Below are positions 1 to 5,205 of a stretch of DNA of 5,205 nucleotides, in pieces. Position 1 is the stretch's first letter. Every line of letters starts with the position of its first letter. Below the pieces are notes generated by a model, which was not told the origin of the DNA, made no database searches, and was given only the letters and a program-made list of their open reading frames with translations. A program made the position numbers and the translations under genes. Origin of the DNA: Acidobacteriaceae bacterium (GTDB taxonomy: Bacteria > Acidobacteriota > Terriglobia > Terriglobales > SbA1); the NCBI GenBank assembly GCA_003156615.1, contig PMHI01000321.1:12885-18089 (forward strand), given 5' to 3'.

Positions 1-1425
1 GTACCGGACATGACCAAGGGAGGAGGCGCCGCCTTCACTTACAATTTCGATCCCCATTGGGGAGCGGAATTCGATGTGGGGGTGAACGGGGGGAGCAGCA
101 ACCAACCGTCAGCGCCGTACGAGAGCACATTTTCGGTCGGGCCCCGCTTCATCTGGCGCACAGAGGGTGCGAATTTCTTCTTGCATTCTTTGGTAAGTCT
201 GAATCGCGTAAGCGTTTACGGCCTCGGCTCGAACAATGGAATTGGAGCCATTCTGGGCGGCGGTATGGATTTGCCATTTCCCAACAAGCATTTCGCCTGG
301 CGTCTGTTTGAAGCCGACTACGTCTGGGGCAAGCACAACTATGCTGATTTCGTTGCCGCCAATTTTCCCGATCTCCGGCGTCCTTCGTTTGAAGGTGTCC
401 GCCTGCGCACCGGGCTGGTCATTAGCTGGGGTGGGGAGCCGGAGCTAACACCGGCCGCCAGTTGCTCGGTGCAGCCCAGTGAAGTGATGGTGGGTGAGCC
501 CATCACCGCGACAGTCGCGATCAGCAACTTCAAACCCAAGCATACGGTCACGTATGCCTGGACCGGCAACGGAGGTCAGATTACCGGGAAAGACACGACC
601 GCCCAGATCGACACTAATGGCGCGGCACCCGGCAACTACACCGTCACCGCCCATGTGACCGACGCCAAAGAGAAAAAGAACAACGAGGCGAGCTGCTCGG
701 CTAGCTTCACGGTGAAGCCGCTGCCGCCGAAGAATCCGCCCACCATGAGCTGCTCGGCCAGTCCGACCAACGTGCAGTCCGGGGCGAGCGTGACCGTAAA
801 CTGCAGCTGCAGCAGCCCGGATGGCGTTCCCGTCACGGTCGCAAACTGGACGGCGAGCTCTGGAAACATTTCCGGCCGTGGCAATTCGGCCACCCTGGAC
901 ACCACTGGCACATCGCCCGGTATGATCACCGTCGGCGCTAGCTGCACCGACTCGCGCGGTCTGACCGGACCAGCCTCGACCCAGGTGACAGTAGAGAATC
1001 CGCCACCGCCACCCCCGAAGGCGTCGAAACTCAGCGAGTGCGACTTCCCCAACAACGTCAAGCCGTGGCGCGTCGACAACACCTGCAAGGCCATCCTGGA
1101 TGACGTAGCCAAGAACCTGCAGCAGAACCCCGACAACAAGCTGGTGATCGTCGGGAATGCAGAGCCGACCGAAAGACGCAAGAATCTGGCGGCAGAACGC
1201 GCCGTCAATTCCAAAGCGTACCTGGTGGGTGGCGAGGCCAAGCAGGGAATTGATCCCAGCCGCGTCGAAGTGCGCACCGGCAGCGCTGGCAGCAAGACGG
1301 CCGAGTACTGGATCGTGCCTCCGGGCGCGACCTTCGACTCGACCGGCTCTGAACCGGTGAACGAGGCTAAAGTGCCAGCGGTTCCGGATCATCCCAAGCC
1401 GCGGGCCAAGAAGAAAACGCACTAA
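1..1425 (+). CDS. Outer-membrane beta-barrel / Ig-like / OmpA-type protein (5' partial)
   Basis: Probable outer-membrane protein anchoring the envelope to peptidoglycan. The frame is open to base 1. The first Met (base 10) has no signal peptide and sits inside a barrel strand, so the true start lies upstream. Residues are numbered from that Met. Residues 1-142 look like the rest of a small beta-barrel, with alternating aromatic strands (YNFDPHWGAEFDVGV, ending in LRTGLVISW). Residues 148-236 and 243-329 are two Ig/PKD-like modules, each opening with a Ser-Cys-Ser motif and ending in a TVK/TVE strand. A run of six prolines (331-336) leads to an OmpA-C-like domain (about 341-437) with ILDDVAKNLQQNP, VIVGNAEPTE, NLAAERAVNSKAYLV and GIDPSRVEVRTG. 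The Arg of the 'xxRA' motif is kept, but the usual binding Asp appears as Glu (385). All eight Cys lie outside the barrel. The tail is Lys-rich. The family call is good; the ligand is inferred. Confidence 0.88.
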   Translation, partial: VPDMTKGGGAAFTYNFDPHWGAEFDVGVNGGSSNQPSAPYESTFSVGPRFIWRTEGANFFLHSLVSLNRVSVYGLGSNNGIGAILGGGMDLPFPNKHFAWRLFEADYVWGKHNYADFVAANFPDLRRPSFEGVRLRTGLVISWGGEPELTPAASCSVQPSEVMVGEPITATVAISNFKPKHTVTYAWTGNGGQITGKDTTAQIDTNGAAPGNYTVTAHVTDAKEKKNNEASCSASFTVKPLPPKNPPTMSCSASPTNVQSGASVTVNCSCSSPDGVPVTVANWTASSGNISGRGNSATLDTTGTSPGMITVGASCTDSRGLTGPASTQVTVENPPPPPPKASKLSECDFPNNVKPWRVDNTCKAILDDVAKNLQQNPDNKLVIVGNAEPTERRKNLAAERAVNSKAYLVGGEAKQGIDPSRVEVRTGSAGSKTAEYWIVPPGATFDSTGSEPVNEAKVPAVPDHPKPRAKKKTH

Positions 1426-1443
1426 CGTCGGAACTAGCGTCAG

Positions 1444-1477
1444 AGAGCCGGTCGGCGATGTCGACCGGCTCTTTTTT
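1444..1477 (+). terminator. Intrinsic terminator after the OmpA-type gene
   Basis: A perfect 11-bp GC-rich stem (1444-1454 paired with 1462-1472) encloses a 7-base loop and runs directly into six T residues (1472-1477). It lies 18 bases after the stop codon of the OmpA-type gene and 89 bases before the next start. It therefore probably ends that transcript and separates the two genes transcriptionally. Confidence 0.93.
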
Positions 1478-1510
1478 AGCGTGTCCTTCAGTAACTTGCT
1501 GGCCGCCGGG

Positions 1511-1517
1511 TTACACT
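1511..1517 (+). promoter_or_regulatory. Possible -10 element upstream of the propeller gene
   Basis: TTACACT lies 50 bases before the ATG at 1567, in the gap after the terminator where a promoter is expected. TACACT matches the sigma-70 -10 consensus at four of six positions. The only -35-like sequence nearby (TTCAGT, 1487-1492) is poor and gives a long 19-base spacer, so this is a weak call resting mainly on position. Confidence 0.22.
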
Positions 1518-1566
1518 GTCAGGCTAGTGTGGGCTTCCAACTCTCTCGCTCGGGGACGAAACGTTT

Positions 1567-3558
1567 ATGAAATCAGCTTGCCTTAGGCTGCTGGCGATGT
1601 TGATGTTGGGTTCAATATGCGCGGCTGGCGCGGGTACTCGCCAATGGGCCGTTCTGGGTCCAGACGGAGGCGACGTCCGCAGCCTAGCCTTTGATCCGCA
1701 CGACCCGAACCGCATTTTCCTGGGCACAAGCACGGGGGTGATCTTCGTCTCCGAGGATGGTGGCCATCGCTGGTCGCGATTTGCCAAACTGGGAAGTGGC
1801 GACGATTATGTGCTCGATCACATTGCCATCGATCCCCACAACTCCGAAACCATTTTCGTGTCCGCCTGGAGCGTGCAAGATCAGAGTGCTGGCGAAATTT
1901 TCCGCAGTAACAACGGTGGCAAAGACTGGGAACCTCTGGCGGCTATGCACGGCAAGTCGGTGCGCGCCATGGCGGTTTCGGCTTCCGATCCCAAGGTCGT
2001 AGTGGCGGGTGCCCTCGATGGCGTCTACCGCAGCCGCGACGGCGGAAATGTTTGGGAGCACATTTCTGACACAGGCATCAAGAACATCGAGTCCATCGCC
2101 GTCGATCCCAAAGACGCGAACGTCGTCTACGCCGGCACCTGGCACCTGGCGTGGAAAACCAGCGACGGTGGCGCCAACTGGCAGCACATCAACAAAGGCA
2201 TGATTGACGATTCCGACGTCTTCTCCATCATCGTCAGTTCCGCAAATTCTTCCGAGGTCTTCGCCAGCGCCTGCTCCGGCATTTACAAGAGCACGAGCGG
2301 CGGCGATCATTTCGAGAAGATTCAGGGCATTCCCTTCAGCGCGCGGCGCACGCGCGTCCTGAAGCAGGATCCGAGCAACCCGGCGGTGGTCTATGCCGGC
2401 ACCACCGAGGGTCTGTGGAAGAGCGTCGACGAGGGCAAGACCTGGAAGCACATGACCACTTCAGAAGTGGTGGTGAACGATGTGCTTATCGATCCGCGCA
2501 ATTCGCAGCGTGTACTGCTGGCGACGGACCGCAGCGGCGTGCTGGCCAGCGATGACTCCGCCGCCACCTTCTCTACGTCCAACCGTGGATATAGCCACCG
2601 TTACGTGAGCGCCATCCTGCCCGACAGCAAAGAACCGAACATGCTCTACATCGGCGTGGTGAACGACCGCGAGTTCGGCGGCGTGTTCTCGACTCACGAC
2701 GGCGGACAAAGCTGGCAGCAGACTAGCTCAGGCCTGGACGGGCGCGATGTGTTCACGCTGAAACAAGCCAGCAACGGAACCCTGGTCGCTGGAACCAATC
2801 GTGGCCTGTTTGCACTGGCCCCGGGCAGCGCGACCTGGCATCCCATCAACAATGTTGTAGTGGTGAAGACGGCCTCGCATACCGTGAAGTTGAAGAGTGG
2901 CAAGAGCAAGACCGTGACTTCCAGCTCCAGCACCCACTCCACTCTTGAAGGCCGCGTCAGCGATACCGACCTTGCATCGAGCCGCTGGTTTGCGGCGACT
3001 TCCGTCGGACTTTTCACCAGCAAGGATCAGGGCAAGGTCTGGATGGGCGGCCCTATCGCAGGTCAGCAGGACTTCGTTTCAGTCGAGGCTCAGGACGGCC
3101 TGGTGGTCGTCGCGACCCGCTCCAGCGTGCTGATTTCTCAGGATGCGGGCACGGCTTGGCAGCCCGCCCCAGTGGCTTCGTATCCCATTAATGTTCGCAG
3201 CGTGACCGTGGCGCCAGATGGCCAGATCTTTGTGGCCACTCGCCAGGGCGCCTTCCACAGCGCCGATTCGGGCAAGAGCTGGGACCACGTGGCGGCGGGA
3301 TTGCCGGACAAGGACATCACTTCCGTGACCTACGACGGCACCCATAAACGGCTACTTGCGACCAGCGGCCAGACCGGTGTGGTCTTTGAGAGCAGCGATG
3401 GCGGCAGCACATGGCAGCGTGGACCGGATTCCGGCTTCCCACTGCGCCGCATCAGCGTGATGCACGGGCACTACGTCGCGGCGACTCCGTTTGATGGTGT
3501 GATCGCGCAACCGGAAAACGAAGCGCAGAGCGCCAGCGCCAGCGGCGGTTCCAACTAG
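1567..3558 (+). CDS. Exported Asp-box (BNR/sortilin-like) double beta-propeller protein
   Basis: Complete 663-residue protein of unknown function, predicted to be secreted or periplasmic. Residues 1-22 form a signal peptide (K2, R7, hydrophobic 8-20, Ala-rich cleavage region). Asp-boxes of the type S/T-x-D-x-G-x-x-W/F start at residues 62, 114, 156, 198, 242, 286, 328, 376, 485, 524, 565 and 609, with a degenerate one near 417. Each usually follows a 'DP...vyAGT..GvyrS' strand pattern. Thirteen boxes plus a final box-less strand set (YVAATPFDGVIA) would make fourteen blades, as in two seven-bladed propellers (the GH74 fold). The usual 39-52 residue spacing widens to about 68 between blades 9 and 10, where a Lys/Ser/Thr-rich insertion sits (about 430-460). 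An in-frame stop at 1525 and GGGGA 10 bases upstream support this start. Annotation pipelines often call such proteins glycosyl hydrolase, YCF48-like or sortilin-like. I see no catalytic site I can assign, so a binding or scaffold role is as likely. Confidence 0.93.
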   Translation: MKSACLRLLAMLMLGSICAAGAGTRQWAVLGPDGGDVRSLAFDPHDPNRIFLGTSTGVIFVSEDGGHRWSRFAKLGSGDDYVLDHIAIDPHNSETIFVSAWSVQDQSAGEIFRSNNGGKDWEPLAAMHGKSVRAMAVSASDPKVVVAGALDGVYRSRDGGNVWEHISDTGIKNIESIAVDPKDANVVYAGTWHLAWKTSDGGANWQHINKGMIDDSDVFSIIVSSANSSEVFASACSGIYKSTSGGDHFEKIQGIPFSARRTRVLKQDPSNPAVVYAGTTEGLWKSVDEGKTWKHMTTSEVVVNDVLIDPRNSQRVLLATDRSGVLASDDSAATFSTSNRGYSHRYVSAILPDSKEPNMLYIGVVNDREFGGVFSTHDGGQSWQQTSSGLDGRDVFTLKQASNGTLVAGTNRGLFALAPGSATWHPINNVVVVKTASHTVKLKSGKSKTVTSSSSTHSTLEGRVSDTDLASSRWFAATSVGLFTSKDQGKVWMGGPIAGQQDFVSVEAQDGLVVVATRSSVLISQDAGTAWQPAPVASYPINVRSVTVAPDGQIFVATRQGAFHSADSGKSWDHVAAGLPDKDITSVTYDGTHKRLLATSGQTGVVFESSDGGSTWQRGPDSGFPLRRISVMHGHYVAATPFDGVIAQPENEAQSASASGGSN

Positions 3559-3742
3559 CGTTTTCAACCCAAATCCTTTCGCGGGCGAACCGTGCTCAAT
3601 CGCGATCTCCGAAGCAAACGGTCGGAGATCGTGCAACATCTACACGGATGGCCCGCCCTGATCTCCGTATGTCCTTGATTCCCCTCAAAGATGGTCTGGT
3701 ATTCCACTTGCCACTTACCCCAACGCATAAAGTCGGGCGACG
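3559..3742. other. Intergenic region between propeller gene and lipoprotein gene
   Basis: This 184-base gap holds no convincing gene. It contains the hairpin described separately and a second copy of one hairpin arm. A possible but weak promoter is TTGATT (3675-3680) followed by TGGTATTCC (3697-3705, an extended -10-like sequence) with a long 19-base spacer. No T-tract follows the propeller gene, so an intrinsic terminator cannot be claimed there. Confidence 0.6.
3601..3633. other. Strong inverted repeat without U-tract
   Basis: A perfect 10-bp inverted repeat (3603-3612 with 3622-3631) with a 9-base loop extends to 12 bp if a G-U pair and one outer C-G pair are counted. It starts 43 bases after the propeller stop codon. 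Neither strand has the T-run expected of an intrinsic terminator. It could be a 3'-end stabilising hairpin, a 5'-leader element of the next gene, or a protein-binding palindrome. Confidence 0.6.
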
Positions 3743-4408
3743 ATGTACACCATGGCAAGACTTCGAGGCGATCGGGAGCGGGCGTCCGCACTCGTCGCGT
3801 TTTGTCTGTTTCTGAGCCTGTGCCAGGGATGCGTTCGCTCCGAGCCTTTGCGCCCGAGCGATGCAGGTTCCGAGGCCAGTCAACAAAAGCTTCCGTTCCA
3901 TCCTGAAGCTGATCAGGCTTTAGCCAGCGACGGCGCGCATCCGGCAGTCTCGCCCGACACGAAACTGACCAGAACTCTGCCTTTTCGGACCGGGCCGCAC
4001 ATGAACACTTTGCCCTCCGGAACTCTCCTCACCGTGCAAATGGAAAACACTCTTTCCACTGGTGAAGTTCGTGCCGGCGACACATTTATAGCGTCTGTCG
4101 CCGCCCCCCTCACGATTGACGGGGATCCGCTCATTGAGCCTGGCACCGTGGCCACGGGACACGTCGAGTCCGTGCGTGCACATGCGGGTTCGGGCTACTT
4201 CGAGCTGACCCTGACCGCGATCACCGTCGACGGCAGACAACTTCCCCTTCAGACCTCGAGCCTGTTTGCCCGGGGAACCTTCGAGCAGTCAGACGGGGTT
4301 CGAGTGCAGAAGGGCCGGCGTCTGACATTCCGCTTGATATCTCCGGTCACGATTAACGATCCGAACTCCTTGGCTGATCGCCAATCCCTGCGCCCTGCCA
4401 GCGAATAA
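3743..4408 (+). CDS. Small probable lipoprotein, 'LPSGT' family, function unknown
   Basis: Complete 221-residue envelope protein. Arg-rich residues 1-13 precede a hydrophobic segment (15-27) and Cys30. The lipobox is imperfect: residues -3 to -1 are Cys-Gln-Gly rather than Leu-Ala-Gly, so lipidation is likely but not certain. Residues 31-85 are low-complexity linker. Residues 90-204 form a compact beta-rich domain: LPSGTLLTVQMENTLSTG, then VRAGDTFIASVAAPLTI, IEPGTVATGHVESV, FELTLTAITVDGRQLPLQTSS and RRLTFRLISPVTI. I recognise this pattern from many Acidobacteriota proteins of unknown function. From memory, those often carry a Gly-rich segment between the 'TSS' strand and the final 'L.FRL' strand; here only about 20 residues lie between them. 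The start is bounded by an in-frame stop at 3728. GGGCGA lies just upstream as a weak ribosome-binding site. Met4 (3752) is a less likely alternative. No partner gene is evident. Confidence 0.85.
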   Translation: MYTMARLRGDRERASALVAFCLFLSLCQGCVRSEPLRPSDAGSEASQQKLPFHPEADQALASDGAHPAVSPDTKLTRTLPFRTGPHMNTLPSGTLLTVQMENTLSTGEVRAGDTFIASVAAPLTIDGDPLIEPGTVATGHVESVRAHAGSGYFELTLTAITVDGRQLPLQTSSLFARGTFEQSDGVRVQKGRRLTFRLISPVTINDPNSLADRQSLRPASE

Positions 4409-4420
4409 AAGGTCTGCATT

Positions 4421-4452
4421 CCTTCCGGACGCCCGGCCTTGCCGAAGGTTTT
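4421..4452 (+). terminator. Possible weak terminator after the lipoprotein gene
   Basis: CCTTC (4421-4425) can pair with GAAGG (4444-4448), with a short internal CGG/CCG pairing, and four T residues follow (4449-4452). A competing small hairpin CCTT-GCCG-AAGG (4437-4448) ends at the same T-run. The position 13 bases after the stop codon is right, but the stem is short or interrupted and the T-run is brief. Confidence 0.35.
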
Positions 4453-4517
4453 CAACTGCGAATTGTTTTCCCCGATACCGCAGAAACAAGTTTTTTTCAA
4501 GTTTTCCACAGGTTTTC
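4448..4517 (+). repeat. T-rich cluster of GTTTTC motifs with one DnaA-box-like 9-mer
   Basis: GTTTTC occurs at 4448, 4465, 4501 and 4512, and a longer variant (G, seven T, C) lies at 4490-4498. This T-rich tract stands out in an otherwise GC-rich region. TTTTCCACA at 4502-4510 fits the relaxed DnaA-box consensus TTWTNCACA, and TTTTCCCCC follows 11 bases later. The motif spacing is irregular (17, 36 and 11 bases), so this is not a classical iteron array. Confidence 0.4.
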
Positions 4518-4819
4518 CCCCGATTTTGAGTGACCTGTTGCATTTCGCAATCAGATTGCCCCCCTGTCGTGAGGCAGAACTCGGAAGGCGGACGAAGGGT
4601 CGCGCTGACTCATGGCTCCCGTCGGGGGAGCACGGAGCTATCCCGTGGCCCATCGTGGCGTTCTTTTGCGGGGATCGCCCCAGGCCACAGCAGGGGTGTT
4701 GAACGCCGCAACTCCAAATCGGAGGCCAGGTTCCCCGGCAGGACCGCGAGCGTTTCGTAACCCCAAAAAAGTCATCCGCTATCGCTCTCTAACCCTCGTA
4801 TTTTCAATGTCTTCGGCTA

Positions 4820-5092
4820 GTGCCTCGGGTGCTGTCGAGAGCGCATGATTCTACTCATGACTCCTTCGGCACGCGGCCAAACCTGTGCTGCCACGTCAAA
4901 GAAGCCACCGCCGGAGAGACCCTACTCCGCGGTTGCTCTCGGTCCGTTCCTTTAGAGAACCAGCCCGAAGAAAGCGACCAGGTGCTTGAGCATCTGGACA
5001 CCGCCGTGCCCGAGGTTCCCGCCCCCGCCCCGGAAAAGATCCGTATGATCGGACAATATGATCGGACAATCTCGCTCGCGACCTGCGGCTAA
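4820..5092 (+). CDS. Doubtful small hypothetical ORF (90 codons)
   Basis: A GTG-initiated frame encodes 90 residues with no recognisable domain, signal peptide or membrane segment. The C-terminal half has a protein-like, acidic then Pro/Ala-rich composition (QPEESDQVLEHLDTAVPEV, then PAPAPEK), and many of its codons end in G or C like those of the neighbouring genes. Against it: no ribosome-binding site precedes the GTG, the N-terminal third looks random (Cys/His/Thr-rich), and the 13-bp tandem repeat near its end has a unit that is not a multiple of three, so the two copies are read in different frames. It may be a decayed gene end or chance. Confidence 0.15.
   Translation: MPRVLSRAHDSTHDSFGTRPNLCCHVKEATAGETLLRGCSRSVPLENQPEESDQVLEHLDTAVPEVPAPAPEKIRMIGQYDRTISLATCG
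5045..5070. repeat. Perfect 13-bp tandem direct repeat
   Basis: ATGATCGGACAAT occurs twice head to tail (5045-5057 and 5058-5070) with no mismatch. The preceding T (5044) matches the last base of the unit, so the periodic stretch is 27 bases. It could be a paired binding site for a regulator acting on a gene to the right, or a recent slippage or duplication event. Confidence 0.85.
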
Positions 5093-5205
5093 GGCTGAGC
5101 GTGAACGGATCGGCGGTTCTTGGGAGCTCTGATAATTCTGCCTGCGAAATGCCTCCTCCCCCGTCCCCAGTCACAACCCATCCCTGTCGAAGACCTGGCC
5201 GGCGC

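Larger units (their letters stand above)
4409..5205. other. Long stretch without a convincing gene
   Basis: About 800 bases carry no reading frame with a credible start, ribosome-binding site and recognisable protein. It holds the possible terminator, the GTTTTC-rich tract (4448-4517), and GC-rich inverted repeats such as 4615-4620 with 4626-4631, 4645-4650 with 4683-4688 (with CCC 4642-4644 near GGGG 4693-4696), and 4908-4916 with 4925-4932 around one bulged base. A doubtful 90-codon frame (4820-5092) and the 13-bp tandem repeat (5045-5070) lie further on. I checked for conserved sequence signatures of RNase P RNA and tmRNA and saw none. It may be a long regulatory or promoter region for a gene to the right, decayed coding sequence, or an unrecognised RNA. 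Confidence 0.55.

Noticed and set aside
10..12. ATG at base 10 as the real start of the first gene
   Set aside because: The frame is open to the window edge, no signal peptide follows, and the sequence starts in the middle of a barrel. A GTA-CCG-GAC lead-in is simply read through.
445..1422. A 325-codon minus-strand open frame opposite the OmpA-type gene, and a second one at 636-1295
   Set aside because: They are mirror frames of a strongly protein-like plus-strand gene with recognisable domains. Their translations are Arg/Gly/Ala-rich and resemble no family, as expected in GC-rich DNA.
1684..2451. A 255-codon minus-strand open frame opposite the propeller gene
   Set aside because: It lies fully inside a gene whose Asp-box periodicity fixes the plus-strand frame. 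The antisense translation is low-complexity and has no recognisable domain.
3601..3633. An intrinsic terminator for the propeller gene
   Set aside because: The stem is strong, but no T-run follows it on either strand, so the key second part of an intrinsic terminator is missing.
4502..4521. A replication origin
   Set aside because: Only one DnaA-box-like 9-mer is present, with no box cluster on either strand, no regular iterons and no dnaA, dnaN or rep gene in the window.
4249..4653. A 134-codon minus-strand open frame overlapping the lipoprotein 3' end and the T-rich tract
   Set aside because: It overlaps the confident lipoprotein gene by 160 bases, crosses the T-rich non-coding tract, and its product shows no domain or plausible composition.
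4439..4848. Three overlapping plus-strand frames (4439-4702, 4530-4760, 4612-4848)
   Set aside because: They use different frames over the same bases, have no clear ribosome-binding sites, and give random-looking products. The region is better described as non-coding.
5117..5136. A promoter built on GATAAT at 5131-5136
   Set aside because: The -10-like match is good (five of six), but no acceptable -35 sequence lies 16-18 bases upstream and no gene start follows inside the window.

Overview
The window looks like part of a chromosome from an Acidobacteriota member (Terriglobia/'Acidobacteriia'-like). This is an inference from three things: GC-rich coding sequence, an envelope protein that joins a beta-barrel, Ig-like modules and a divergent OmpA domain (an arrangement I associate with that phylum), and the company of an Asp-box propeller protein and a small 'LPSGT...' lipoprotein that also recur there. 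No rRNA, tRNA or other taxonomic marker is present, so the assignment is tentative.

Layout: all three confident genes are on the plus strand. (1) Bases 1-1425 hold the 3' part of an outer-membrane beta-barrel/Ig-like/OmpA-type protein whose true start lies upstream of the window. It ends at a textbook intrinsic terminator (1444-1477). (2) Bases 1567-3558 hold a complete exported protein made almost wholly of Asp-box (BNR/sortilin-type) beta-propeller blades: 12 good boxes plus one degenerate box, compatible with two seven-bladed propellers. (3) Bases 3559-3742 form an intergenic stretch with a strong hairpin that has no U-tract and a second copy of one of its arms downstream. (4) Bases 3743-4408 hold a small probable lipoprotein of a family I recognise but cannot name. 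(5) Bases 4409-5205 (about 800 bases) hold no convincing gene. This stretch has a possible weak terminator, a T-rich cluster of GTTTTC motifs containing one DnaA-box-like 9-mer, several GC-rich inverted repeats, one doubtful 90-codon reading frame and a perfect 13-bp tandem duplication.

All three proteins are predicted to work outside the cytoplasm: in or at the outer membrane, in the periplasm, or secreted. The terminator after gene 1 and the intergenic gaps of 141 and 184 bases suggest separate transcription units rather than one operon. I see no defence system, mobile element, CRISPR array or biosynthetic cluster. The most distinctive items are the double-propeller protein with its Lys/Ser/Thr-rich insertion, the modular OmpA-type protein with a changed peptidoglycan-binding motif, and the unexplained non-coding tail.
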